A stretch of DNA of 14,765 bases, taken from positions 1-14,765 of the forward strand of contig JAGQHH010000335.1 of the NCBI GenBank assembly GCA_020431945.1. Reading direction: 5' to 3'. The translations under genes were made by a program, and so were the position numbers. The stretch's first letter is position 1. Each line of letters opens with the position of its first letter. The notes beneath the pieces were generated by a model, which was given only the letters and a program-made list of their open reading frames with translations, was not told the DNA's origin and searched no databases. Source of the DNA: Cyanobacteria bacterium HKST-UBA02 (GTDB lineage: Bacteria > Cyanobacteriota > Vampirovibrionia > Obscuribacterales > Obscuribacteraceae). Below are positions 1-7,910 of this stretch, in pieces.

Positions 1-797
1 TTCAATCGTCGGACTTTGAGCAAAAGGCTCTAGCTTTTGTTGGTGCTAGTGGCAGGGTAACTAGGTGGATTGGGACAACTATTCCCGTCGAGCTGTTTGT
101 TGACCTTTCCGAACCTGCTCGAAAGATGGTTTCTGGACTTGCCGGAACGGCCATTGCTGTCGAAATCTCGATTCTCAAAGGGCGTCTCTTCATATCATGT
201 CTATCTACCGAGAATGATATGCCGACCCTTAGAAATCAAGTGGAAAATAGTGTTCGATTCGTACTTAACTCATTCGGGTTCTTGAATGGTCTTTGGATTG
301 ACATCGATTTACGGTATGTAGTGGAGAATGACAATTCGCTTGCTTCGTTTTCTACCGGTAATGAAGCAGTAAGGATTAACACCTCTAAATTTAGTCTTAA
401 CTTTAATGAGTTGGCCGTTCTTTGTATGTGCCCATATCTCGACTTTGCCATCTCAGACTATTCAAATGCTTTGAGAGTAGCACTTGATACTGGATTTTTC
501 TGTTATCGAGCGGTTGAGGCGGTTATGCAGTCATTTAAGGTTCGTTCTATGACAAGTAAGGATTCGCAGGCTTGGAGCGCAATGAACAAGTCCTTGAATC
601 TTCAGTCTAGCTACGTAATGAATTTGATAAAGCCTCTTGCTGATCCCCGACGACACGCTGATCCCACTTTTACGATAACTGACTCCGAGCGAACAGCTTG
701 CCTCATAGCATGTTCCAATGTGATTTACAGGTATGCTAAGTTCCTTCAGATAAAGGAGAGCGACTTAAAGGTTAGCGACTATCCAATTCTCCAATAG
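1..797 (+). CDS. Unrecognised protein, 5'-truncated by the window edge
   Basis: The reading frame is open from base 3 to the TAG at 795-797, so the gene starts before the window. The first internal ATG (126) has no ribosome binding site and the 41 codons before it read as ordinary protein, so it is probably not the start. About 264 residues are visible. I do not recognise the family. The N-terminal part looks like alternating strands and helices. The C-terminal half is helical and contains a segment reading DPRRHADP followed by a helix ending near IYRYAKFL. There is no signal peptide or membrane segment in the visible part. A strong terminator about 60 bases downstream ends this transcription unit, so the gene is probably not cotranscribed with the cluster that follows. 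Confidence 0.75.
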   Translation, partial: QSSDFEQKALAFVGASGRVTRWIGTTIPVELFVDLSEPARKMVSGLAGTAIAVEISILKGRLFISCLSTENDMPTLRNQVENSVRFVLNSFGFLNGLWIDIDLRYVVENDNSLASFSTGNEAVRINTSKFSLNFNELAVLCMCPYLDFAISDYSNALRVALDTGFFCYRAVEAVMQSFKVRSMTSKDSQAWSAMNKSLNLQSSYVMNLIKPLADPRRHADPTFTITDSERTACLIACSNVIYRYAKFLQIKESDLKVSDYPILQ

Positions 798-858
798 TTC
801 TTCTGCAGTTTCCAATTGCTGACTCGTTTTAGACGCTTTTTCGCCTAGCCTTTGTTGT

Positions 859-883
859 CAGTGCCCCCATGTGGGGGGCACTG
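859..883 (+). terminator. Rho-independent terminator
   Basis: A perfect 10-bp stem (CAGTGCCCCC with GGGGGCACTG) around a 5-base loop is followed by the T-rich run ATTTTGTCTTTTATTT. It lies about 60 bases after the stop of the first gene and separates it from the hydrolase cluster. Confidence 0.85.
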
Positions 884-922
884 ATTTTGTCTTTTATTTC
901 TAGCGCTTGTGATTTAATCCTC

Positions 923-951
923 TTGATGGCGAATGGTATCACCGTTGTAGT
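923..951 (+). promoter_or_regulatory. Possible sigma-70 promoter for the five-gene run
   Basis: TTGATG (923-928) and TGTAGT (946-951) are spaced by 17 bases and each match four of six consensus positions. The site lies between the terminator at 859-883 and the first gene of the run at 1062. It is the best candidate I can see in this 264-base gap, but the match is weak. The rest of the gap shows no other feature. Confidence 0.3.
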
Positions 952-1061
952 AATCATCTCGTGCGATGACCTCTGCATCCAAATCTGTCTGAGCACATAA
1001 TTTCAGTTTTCGCTCCCTTCTTCGCCAGGAGGGTTGCTAGTCCATCCCAAAAGGGGATCCT

Positions 1062-2063
1062 ATGTTTTACCGCAAAGCGAATTTGGTTGCTGTTCGAACT
1101 CTCGGTTTAGCTATCGTCTTGATCCTAAACTCTGGATTCACTTTTGGAAGGGCGAAACTCCACAATTCGGTCGCGACTTTTTCCGAGGCGGCTACGGTTT
1201 CAATTGCTTCCGTGAGGGAATTTTATTCCGGCATCAATGACTTTCATAGATGGGCGTATCTTGAGCGTGCAAAGATTTCGATTGGTAAAAATGCCGAGCT
1301 CGGAGTGGTCCGCAAAAATGGTGCACCGACCGGCCTCGAGAGGATGATCCCAGATGAGTATATAGCGCCTCGATTGATGGTACTTGATGCACTGGCGAAG
1401 TACAGCAGTAATCTGGCTAAGCTTGCCGGCAGTGATGCTCCCGAGCAGGCCGCACAAGCTATCCAAGAGAGCGGGCAACACATCTATGCAATTAGCAAGC
1501 AGATTGATGCGCTCAGCAAAGGCCCGTCCTCCTCGACTCTCGATATTGAAAAGTACACAAAGCCCATCTCGAAGTTGGCCGCAATTCTTACAAGAGAAGG
1601 AATGGATTGGAAGAGAAATCGAGATTTGAAGAAGAATATTCAAGACGCCGCGCCCTTCGTGAAGGATGCATGCGAGCTCCTTGCAAAGGATACCGACCTT
1701 CTTCTTCCATCTACCTACAACACCAAACTAAATGAGGTGCTGACTGGCTATATCACCTATTACAACAATTACCTTTTGACCAAAGGTGATCCGGAGCGGG
1801 ATCTAGCATCCTATCGATTGAATATGCTGGCGGATATCCGAAGTCTCCAGGAGCGTCGTCTGGCCCTTATGCAAACCAGTCCGAAGGCAGCAATCGAGAA
1901 GTTAGCATCTGTGCACCTGAAGCTCGTTGAAGTAGTTCAGAAGAGAGGCAAAAAGCCTAACCTTGACGAGGTGGTAAGCGATATTGATGCCTTTACCGAG
2001 TTGGCTAAAGAAGTGTCTGAAGCCATATTTAACCTGCGTGATGCATTTACTTCCCAGAGCTAA
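1062..2063 (+). CDS. Helical protein with N-terminal export or anchor segment
   Basis: 333 residues, family not recognised. The N-terminus has positive residues (R4, K5, R12) followed by a hydrophobic stretch at about 13-28, which fits a signal peptide or an uncleaved membrane anchor; no clear AxA cleavage site is visible. The rest is charged and looks almost wholly alpha-helical, with likely coiled-coil stretches, for example near 90-150 and in the last 80 residues (repeated SIRSLQERR-like and EVVSDIDAFTELAKE-like patterns). The ATG follows a GGGG-containing site (1053-1056). The stop is 11 bases before the next ATG, so the two are almost certainly cotranscribed. It may work outside the cytosol or at the membrane with the small helical protein downstream; that is inference from layout. 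Confidence 0.8.
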   Translation: MFYRKANLVAVRTLGLAIVLILNSGFTFGRAKLHNSVATFSEAATVSIASVREFYSGINDFHRWAYLERAKISIGKNAELGVVRKNGAPTGLERMIPDEYIAPRLMVLDALAKYSSNLAKLAGSDAPEQAAQAIQESGQHIYAISKQIDALSKGPSSSTLDIEKYTKPISKLAAILTREGMDWKRNRDLKKNIQDAAPFVKDACELLAKDTDLLLPSTYNTKLNEVLTGYITYYNNYLLTKGDPERDLASYRLNMLADIRSLQERRLALMQTSPKAAIEKLASVHLKLVEVVQKRGKKPNLDEVVSDIDAFTELAKEVSEAIFNLRDAFTSQS

Positions 2064-2074
2064 GGAGGCGAGCA

Positions 2075-2428
2075 ATGGCAATCACCGAAAAGGACCTGAC
2101 ACGAAAGGACTTTATTGAGTACCTGACGAAGCTGGTCAATGAGTGTCTCGATGAAGCGAAAAATCTAGCTTTGCCGGTAGCCGCCAGAACTGAGCTGTAT
2201 AGTGTCGGCTGCGATCTAGACGATGAGCTTCAAGTGATTGTCAACGAGCAGTTTGCTGAGGACTCTGAAAAGTTTGTTGCATCAGCAAAGGAAATCGAGA
2301 GAGTCGCAAAGAACCTGAAGAAGAATCTCGAACAATTGGAGAACATCGCGAAGACTTTCAAGGCCATTGCCCAGATCCTCGAGGTAGCTGAGGATGTGGC
2401 GATAATTGCAGCAGGATATTTCACATAG
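2075..2428 (+). CDS. Small charged helical protein
   Basis: 117 residues, family not recognised. It begins behind a near-perfect Shine-Dalgarno sequence (AAGGAGG, 2062-2068, six bases before the ATG) that overlaps the stop of the previous gene, so coupled translation is likely. The sequence is predicted helical: an amphipathic, heptad-like Lys/Glu-rich stretch at about 65-95, then a more hydrophobic C-terminal helix at about 95-117 rich in Ala, Ile and Val. There is no signal peptide. Length and composition would suit a partner or regulator of the 333-residue protein, or a small membrane-active subunit; neither is shown by the sequence alone. Confidence 0.8.
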   Translation: MAITEKDLTRKDFIEYLTKLVNECLDEAKNLALPVAARTELYSVGCDLDDELQVIVNEQFAEDSEKFVASAKEIERVAKNLKKNLEQLENIAKTFKAIAQILEVAEDVAIIAAGYFT

Positions 2429-2483
2429 TGAGTTCCAATATCACCAATGTTGAGGAGCAATTTGTAGGAGTGAGGTCTAGATT

Positions 2484-3578
2484 ATGTCAAACAAGGCGAC
2501 TGCACGAATATTGTCGCTCGACGGTGGTGGCATTCGCGGAATTATCTCTGCTGTAATTCTTCAAGAGATCGAGAAGAGGACAGGCAAGAGAATATTTGAG
2601 CTCTTTGATCTCATAGCGGGAACGTCTACTGGTGGGATTCTAGCTGTCGGTCTTACGGTGCCGGATCATAGCAATCCTACGAGACCCAAGAACACGGCAG
2701 AAGCGATGCTCAATTTCTACCTGAATGAGGGTCGAGTCATTTTCGGCGATCGCGCGTGTGCTCCTGAATTGCTTTGGAGAGCTCTCCATCCGTCTGAAAG
2801 GATCGAGTCTGTTCTCAAGTCGTGCATTGGCAGTGATGTTTTGATGTCCGAGGCACTCCAGAATATTCTGGTGACGAGCTATGAACTCGAGAACAACATG
2901 CCTATGCTCTTCAATAGCCGGAGAGCGAAGTCGGACACAGGGTGGAACTATCGCATGTGGGAAGTCGCCAGAGCTACATCCGCTGCGCCTATGTACTTTC
3001 AGCCCTATCAGTTAAAGCGACTCAAGGGAGAGCCCGACCTGGTCGCCGGTAACGATGACCCGGATACGGGTGAGTATGAACAGTGGCCGGTAGACTATTA
3101 TGCGTTGGTCGATGGTGGCGTTTTCGCGAACAATCCCACTATGTGTGCATATGCGGAGGCGTGCCGGTATCGAGGACCCAAGTACGAAGACTACGTGAAT
3201 ACACAAGAATACTTCGTTGTGTCTATTGGAACTGGAGAAACCAGAAGAGGAATCAAACTCGACAAAGTGCGTGGATCCGCTCTGAACTGGGCCAAAATAA
3301 CATCAGGAGTTCCTATCATTGACGCGATGTTTCAATCGAATGCAGAAAATGTGGATGCGCAGGCGAGAAAAATCTGTAGCCACAAGCCCGATCAGTATTT
3401 CCGCATTCAGACAATCATAGACGAAAAGAATGCTGCATTAGATAAGGTTACTACTAGGAACTTTCGGGAACTGCAGGACTCTGCCAATCGATGGATAGAA
3501 AAGAGATCGGAGTACCTGGACACTATATGTAGTCAGCTTTCGAACTTGGCAGCTTCCCCCACTACCTATAGGGAGTAA
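2484..3578 (+). CDS. Patatin-like phospholipase
   Basis: 364 residues, close to the usual length of bacterial patatin-domain enzymes (Ser/Asp-dyad lipid acyl hydrolases). The N-terminus carries the oxyanion-hole motif DGGGIRG at residues 13-19. The nucleophile elbow GTSTG lies at 46-50 (Ser48), and the catalytic Asp motif DGG at 210-212 (Asp210) followed by FANNP. The family-typical ATSAAP block is at 165-169. All catalytic positions are intact. There is no signal peptide, so it should act in the cytosol on the inner leaflet, releasing fatty acids or lysophospholipids. Enzymes of this family act as membrane-attacking effectors in some CBASS systems (CapV) and as secreted toxins elsewhere, but no cyclic-nucleotide synthase gene is present here. 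It is third in the run, 55 bases after the small helical protein. The ATG is preceded by GGAG and GAGG, of which the latter has the better spacing. Confidence 0.93.
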   Translation: MSNKATARILSLDGGGIRGIISAVILQEIEKRTGKRIFELFDLIAGTSTGGILAVGLTVPDHSNPTRPKNTAEAMLNFYLNEGRVIFGDRACAPELLWRALHPSERIESVLKSCIGSDVLMSEALQNILVTSYELENNMPMLFNSRRAKSDTGWNYRMWEVARATSAAPMYFQPYQLKRLKGEPDLVAGNDDPDTGEYEQWPVDYYALVDGGVFANNPTMCAYAEACRYRGPKYEDYVNTQEYFVVSIGTGETRRGIKLDKVRGSALNWAKITSGVPIIDAMFQSNAENVDAQARKICSHKPDQYFRIQTIIDEKNAALDKVTTRNFRELQDSANRWIEKRSEYLDTICSQLSNLAASPTTYRE

Positions 3579-3593
3579 TGAAGACTAGTTCGC

Positions 3594-3603
3594 CCCTGCA
3601 GGG
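3594..3603. repeat. 10-bp perfect palindrome between genes
   Basis: CCCTGCAGGG lies in the 84-base gap between the patatin and metallopeptidase genes. It is perfectly symmetrical but has no T-run after it, so it is not a terminator. It could be a binding site or chance; I see no good promoter in this gap. Confidence 0.3.
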
Positions 3604-3650
3604 ATAAATCCAATTGAGAACCTTTTAGAGTTTAAGATAGCGACTTTGAT

Positions 3651-3665
3651 GGAGACTAGACATTG
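3651..3665 (+). promoter_or_regulatory. Ribosome binding site and TTG start of the metallopeptidase
   Basis: GGAGA at 3651-3655 is followed seven bases later by TTG at 3663-3665. The next in-frame ATG (3726) has no comparable site, so the TTG is taken as the start. Confidence 0.7.
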
Positions 3666-5483
3666 AAAGTACGTAAGAAAGACTGGCCTACTAGACGATC
3701 CCTTCAGGTGTTCGCCTTTGATCCCATGCACGCTCGTTTGTCCGGAAACAAATCAATTCGTTTGAGCGTTCCAAACGAACCACTTAGGGCCGGGCCGGTA
3801 GGTGCACGATTACAGGTCATCGACTATGATCCAACCAGGCGAGTTTACTATGAACCTGTGAATCTTGATTCACCTCCGATACTCATGAGAGGCGGTTTGG
3901 ATCCTAGTGAATCGGACCCAAGGTTTCACCAACAGATGGTCTATGCCGTTGCATCTAAGGTCATGGAGAACTTTGACCTTGCCCTGGGCAGACGGATTAG
4001 ATTCAAGAGGCGGCGTCCTCTTAGAATATTCCCTCACGCCATTCAGGATGCAAACGCATTCTTTGATCCAAAGCCTCATGCACTTCTTTTCGGATACTTT
4101 AGAACTGATCGAAAAAACTATGGTGCCAATCTTCCAGGGCAAACAGTGTTCACATGCCTTTCTCATGACATAATCGCACATGAGACGACCCATGCAATAG
4201 TGAACAGGCTTCGTCGGCTATACATGGAGGCTACAAACCTCGATGTACCAGCTTTCCATGAAGGCTTCTCCGACATCGTCGCTATATTCCAACACTTTAC
4301 GTTCAAGGAGATTCTCCGGGACACAATATTGAGGACGCAAACCGATTTGAGAAACCCAACTCCAATGATCGAGCTCGCTCAACAATTTGGCTATGCTACT
4401 GGAGGTGGTCGAGCACTTAGATCAGCTGTTGATGACCCATCAGCCAATTTATATGCTTCAACGTTCGAGCCACATGAGAGGGGATCCGTTCTTGTAGCTG
4501 CGGTGTTTGATGCCTATTTCAAGACGTATCAGAGTAGGATTAAGGACCTTCTAAGAATTGCATCTGGAGGTACTGGTATTTTGCCAGCTGGCGACATGCA
4601 TCCAGACCTCGTAAACCGTATAGCGCTGGAGGCCTCAAGTACAGCGCAGAGTGTACTGAATATGTGTATAAGGGCCTTTGAGTATCTGCCGCCTGTAGAC
4701 ATAACATTCGGTGATTACCTTAGAGCGATAGTAACTGCGGATTACGAGCTTTCTCCCTCGGACGAAAAGGGTCTCCGGGCAAACATGATCGAAGCCTTCA
4801 GAGTACGAGGAATATACCCGGAAGCGGTGGCGTCACTTTCTGACGATTCCTTACGATGGCTAGAGCCAGAAGATGACCTAGAAGAGTTCCCGATAAATTT
4901 GCTTGGTGACCTGATTCGGGCTGGAGCTGCGGAAATAAACAGATGGGCGTCGCCTGATATGTTCACTACTGAGGAAGAGGACGAAGATGATGGAGAGGAG
5001 CCCTACTATATGCCGAGACGTGCTCGTTCTCAACTAGTGTCACAGTTGGAATCCTACGCAGAGAGAAATGCCGACAAGCTACATCTAGATATTACGGATC
5101 CTTCAAGACCCATTGCACTGGAAGGATTTCACCCGCAGTTTCGGGTGGCACCACATGGACAATTGCTAGTTGAACTAGTTGTTCAGTACGTGCAGACAGA
5201 CAAGACGAAACTTGACGGCGGCGTTCCTTTCCGAGGTGGAACAACAGTAGTTGTCTCTGCCGATGGGAAGGTTAAGTATGTAATTTCCAAGCCGATCAAT
5301 CCTTCGGTTCTCAATCAGGGTCCGTTAAGAGAGTATGCGAGTGATCGATTCGATAGACAGCGTCAATTTGTATCTACCTGGGACTACTTCGATCCAATGC
5401 ATCCATGGGCTAATCAGTCATACATGAATACTCGTATGGCTCGGATTACAAATCTATCTGCTCTTCATCGGGGGATCCATTAA
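3663..5483 (+). CDS. Thermolysin-like (gluzincin) zinc metallopeptidase
   Basis: 606 residues from a TTG start. The zinc site is HETTH at 173-177 (His173, catalytic Glu174, His177), followed 23 residues later by HEGFSD (Glu200 as third ligand, Asp204), equivalent to the NEAISD motif of thermolysin. His271, in FEPHERG, lies at about the spacing of the thermolysin proton-donor His231 and is a candidate for that role. There is no signal peptide or propeptide, unlike secreted M4 enzymes, so a cytosolic protease is expected. A strongly acidic stretch (about 437-447) separates the catalytic half from a C-terminal region of about 150 residues that I do not recognise and that may bind substrate. The last base of the TAA is the first base of the next ATG, so expression is probably coupled to the MBL hydrolase. 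The protease-fold assignment is solid; substrate unknown. Confidence 0.88.
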   Translation: MKVRKKDWPTRRSLQVFAFDPMHARLSGNKSIRLSVPNEPLRAGPVGARLQVIDYDPTRRVYYEPVNLDSPPILMRGGLDPSESDPRFHQQMVYAVASKVMENFDLALGRRIRFKRRRPLRIFPHAIQDANAFFDPKPHALLFGYFRTDRKNYGANLPGQTVFTCLSHDIIAHETTHAIVNRLRRLYMEATNLDVPAFHEGFSDIVAIFQHFTFKEILRDTILRTQTDLRNPTPMIELAQQFGYATGGGRALRSAVDDPSANLYASTFEPHERGSVLVAAVFDAYFKTYQSRIKDLLRIASGGTGILPAGDMHPDLVNRIALEASSTAQSVLNMCIRAFEYLPPVDITFGDYLRAIVTADYELSPSDEKGLRANMIEAFRVRGIYPEAVASLSDDSLRWLEPEDDLEEFPINLLGDLIRAGAAEINRWASPDMFTTEEEDEDDGEEPYYMPRRARSQLVSQLESYAERNADKLHLDITDPSRPIALEGFHPQFRVAPHGQLLVELVVQYVQTDKTKLDGGVPFRGGTTVVVSADGKVKYVISKPINPSVLNQGPLREYASDRFDRQRQFVSTWDYFDPMHPWANQSYMNTRMARITNLSALHRGIH

Positions 5484-6790
5484 TGAGCCAAGACGAGACT
5501 GCAGAGAATTTACTGCAAGCAGATAACACCACAGATATTCTGGGAGATTCTGTTTCTATTCGAATGTACAATGTAGGCTTCGGAGATGCCTTTCTCGTCA
5601 GGTTCCCCACGCAGGAGGGAGTTAAGAGCATTCTGATCGACTGCGGCGTTCACTTCGCTGGCAAGAGCATGAATGATATAGAAGATATCGTCAAAGATAT
5701 CATTGATACTGTGACAATTGACGAGCAGCCAATCATTGATATCGTAGTCTGCACACACCGACATCAGGACCACGTCTCCGGATTTGCGTCCAAAGCCTGG
5801 GATGCGGTTGAAGTAGGCGAGATATGGATGCCATGGACGGAGAATCCGTTAGATTCTAATGCCAAGGCGATAAATTCAGCACAGAGTCGCGCTGCTATAC
5901 ACCTTGCGAGAATGGTTGAAGGTGATCTGGTGAAGTATCAGAATGGATCGGAGGAATCTCAGCATCTCCATTGGATCAGGAAGCTTGCATTCAATGCCCT
6001 GAGCAACGAGAAAGCGATGCGATCGCTTCATCACGGCTTCAAAGGAGCGCCTGTCCGAAAGTTTCTCCCATATCTGGAGGACGAGCGGCGGAGTTTCAGT
6101 GTAACTCAGATTCCAGGGCTGATAGTTCACGTCTTGGGACCGTCAAGGGATCCCAAAGTAATTAAGCATCTAAATCCACCAGTGATACAAAGTTACCTGA
6201 AGCTTGTGGATGAAGCCGGATCTTGGAAGGATAATCCAATCGTTCCATTCCCGGATGGATGGATCATAGATGAAGAGGACTTAGCCACCGCATGCGATGA
6301 ATTTGTACTTGATGATCGTACGAAGAGCTATCTTGAAGCTTTCGACAGCGATTACTCGAAAATTGTTGCTGCTTCGCTGGATAAGGCCATCAATGGAACG
6401 AGCCTAGTGTTGATATTCGAGTTCGGCGGTGCACTTCTCTTGTTCTCTGGTGATGCACAGTGGGGAACGTGGAACGCAGCACTGGAAGACGAAGAGTGGC
6501 GAGAGTTGCTGTCTCGCATATCCTTTTATAAAGTTGGTCATCATGGTAGTCACAATGCGACGCCAGTTTCATTTGTTGAAGAGGTTCTGAACACCGATGG
6601 GCGTCAATGCTTTGCTATGGTCTCTACAATGGAGATGAAACCATGGCCTAACATTCCTAGACTTCCTCTATTAAGTGCATTGGCAGACAAATCTGTGAGC
6701 ATTGCTCGTAGTGATCAGCCTGAACAGGTTTCTGCTGAGGACTTCAATACGAATGGAAGCTTGTATATAGAATGCAACGTGCCATTCTAA
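5483..6790 (+). CDS. MBL-fold metallohydrolase, ComEC/Rec2-like type
   Basis: 435 residues, with the start ATG overlapping the preceding stop by one base (TAATG). The first strand reads RMYNVGFGDAFLVRF with ILIDCG after it, as in ComEC-type metallo-beta-lactamase domains. The metal-binding motif is HRHQDH at 92-97. Further metal-site elements are SGD at 322-324 (Asp324) and GHHGSHN at 352-358. The enzyme thus has a complete-looking dinuclear metal site. It differs from ComEC in having no membrane segments, and an insertion of roughly 200 residues, largely charged, lies between the two halves of the metal site. No signal peptide is seen. Family members cut phosphodiester bonds (DNA, RNA or nucleotides) or thioesters; which applies here cannot be read from the sequence. 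It ends the plus-strand run, only 24 bases from the stop of the convergent serine protease. Confidence 0.9.
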   Translation: MSQDETAENLLQADNTTDILGDSVSIRMYNVGFGDAFLVRFPTQEGVKSILIDCGVHFAGKSMNDIEDIVKDIIDTVTIDEQPIIDIVVCTHRHQDHVSGFASKAWDAVEVGEIWMPWTENPLDSNAKAINSAQSRAAIHLARMVEGDLVKYQNGSEESQHLHWIRKLAFNALSNEKAMRSLHHGFKGAPVRKFLPYLEDERRSFSVTQIPGLIVHVLGPSRDPKVIKHLNPPVIQSYLKLVDEAGSWKDNPIVPFPDGWIIDEEDLATACDEFVLDDRTKSYLEAFDSDYSKIVAASLDKAINGTSLVLIFEFGGALLLFSGDAQWGTWNAALEDEEWRELLSRISFYKVGHHGSHNATPVSFVEEVLNTDGRQCFAMVSTMEMKPWPNIPRLPLLSALADKSVSIARSDQPEQVSAEDFNTNGSLYIECNVPF

Positions 6791-6814
6791 TAGCTAAAGG
6801 GAACGATTGGCGGA

Positions 6815-7909
6815 CTAAGGAAGAACTGCCAATTCGAGGTCAAACTCATCTTGTGCTTCCTCGATGACAGCTTTTGCACTTTGAGCATATCCAAATGTGT
6901 CATCGACAGCAACCAAGACACCACACCATTCATTTGAAGTTGTCTCCACCCAGCCCCCTGAATCTCCGATGATAGGGACTTTTGCAAGTGCACGTCCAAT
7001 GATTGGATTGATACTGGAAGAAATCCGCGGCCTTATCTCAATTAGGTTCTCGAAACAAACGTTACTGTTGCCCGGGCAGTAGCGAAGAAGAATGCCCCCA
7101 ACCATATACGCGTTACTGCCACTGGCTGCTCCTTTAAAGAAAACGGACTCTCTGCATCCTACTTCATCTGCTATTCCCGACACACGGTTGCGAAACATCC
7201 CGGTATTCAATTCTATTAAGGCAAAGTCCAGCTTGTTTGTTACGGTACAGTGTGAGTTACAGGTCTCTCCTTCAGGCATAGGATCCGGTGCATTTGAGTA
7301 TGTGCACGTTCCAATGACTTTTCCCTTTCTCGTAATCATGGAACCTACTGAAGCCACGTGGCCACATGTCGCCGCGTAGATTGTTCCGTGTTGATCCCGT
7401 AAAAATCCACCTATCGTGCCATTTTTTCCTCCAGACTCACAGGCATCCCCACCATCTATAGCCATCTTTCCTGGAGATCTCGCTTCCATGATTGCAGGGA
7501 AGCTTGCGCTACGAACCAGTTCCAACAGTCTCCTTTGTTCTTCCATGTCACGCCTTCTTAAGGGGCGTGTCACTATCTTTACTATGAACTTGCTCGAAGA
7601 GTCAGAAAAGTCCTTTTCGAAGTGAAATTGAAGCATCTCAGTCAAAGCATTCTTGCCTTCGATGTCCACTGTAAGATCGACTGTGGAATCAAAGGGCTCT
7701 ATAAGAATATTATCAAGTGCCAGGAGTGGGTACCTATACGGACTCCTGAGCATCTCGGAAGAGAGCCCTGTCTGCTCAATTTGATAGATTCGAAGCCAGA
7801 GGGGATTTACGTCTAAGACAACACCCTGTACCAATGAACGCTCCATGGCGGTATCAATAAATGACGTTAAACCAGGTAATTCCTCTATGTATTTTTCTAG
7901 CTCGTGCAT
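6815..7909 (-). CDS. Trypsin-like (chymotrypsin-fold) serine protease, cytosolic
   Basis: 364 residues. The C-terminal half is a chymotrypsin-fold domain with all three catalytic residues visible: His184 in TCGHVAS, Asp228 in KLDFALIEL, and Ser317 in GDSGGW. It opens with GGFLRDQHGTIYAATCGH, like cytosolic TCGHV-type S1 proteases. The first 150 residues are an unrecognised domain with alternating strands and helices, perhaps the sensor or partner-binding part. No signal peptide is present. The ATG lies one base after the stop of the membrane-protein gene (TAGAATG) and behind a GAGGAAGG site, so the two are one operon. The gene converges on the MBL hydrolase with only 24 bases between stops. 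Trypsin-like domains of this kind occur as effectors or activators in several bacterial conflict systems; a role here is inferred. Confidence 0.9.
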   Translation of the reverse strand: MHELEKYIEELPGLTSFIDTAMERSLVQGVVLDVNPLWLRIYQIEQTGLSSEMLRSPYRYPLLALDNILIEPFDSTVDLTVDIEGKNALTEMLQFHFEKDFSDSSSKFIVKIVTRPLRRRDMEEQRRLLELVRSASFPAIMEARSPGKMAIDGGDACESGGKNGTIGGFLRDQHGTIYAATCGHVASVGSMITRKGKVIGTCTYSNAPDPMPEGETCNSHCTVTNKLDFALIELNTGMFRNRVSGIADEVGCRESVFFKGAASGSNAYMVGGILLRYCPGNSNVCFENLIEIRPRISSSINPIIGRALAKVPIIGDSGGWVETTSNEWCGVLVAVDDTFGYAQSAKAVIEEAQDEFDLELAVLP

Positions 7910-7910
7910 T

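Noticed and set aside
1200..1643. Minus-strand open frame of 147 codons inside the first gene of the run
   Set aside because: Fully antisense to a well-supported gene with its own ribosome binding site; composition is that of a complementary-strand shadow.
1051..5480. Repeated GGGGATCC strings near several starts (about 1053, 4481, 5470)
   Set aside because: Short, irregularly placed, partly inside coding sequence and not flanked by further similarity; probably chance.
2484..6790. CBASS system
   Set aside because: A patatin effector alone is not enough; no CD-NTase, Cap2/Cap3 or HORMA/TRIP13 gene is visible in the window.
6806..6833. Bidirectional terminator between the convergent MBL and serine protease genes
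   Set aside because: ATTGGC and GCCAAT can pair, but the stem is only six bases with a 16-base loop, no T-run, and it overlaps the protease stop codon.
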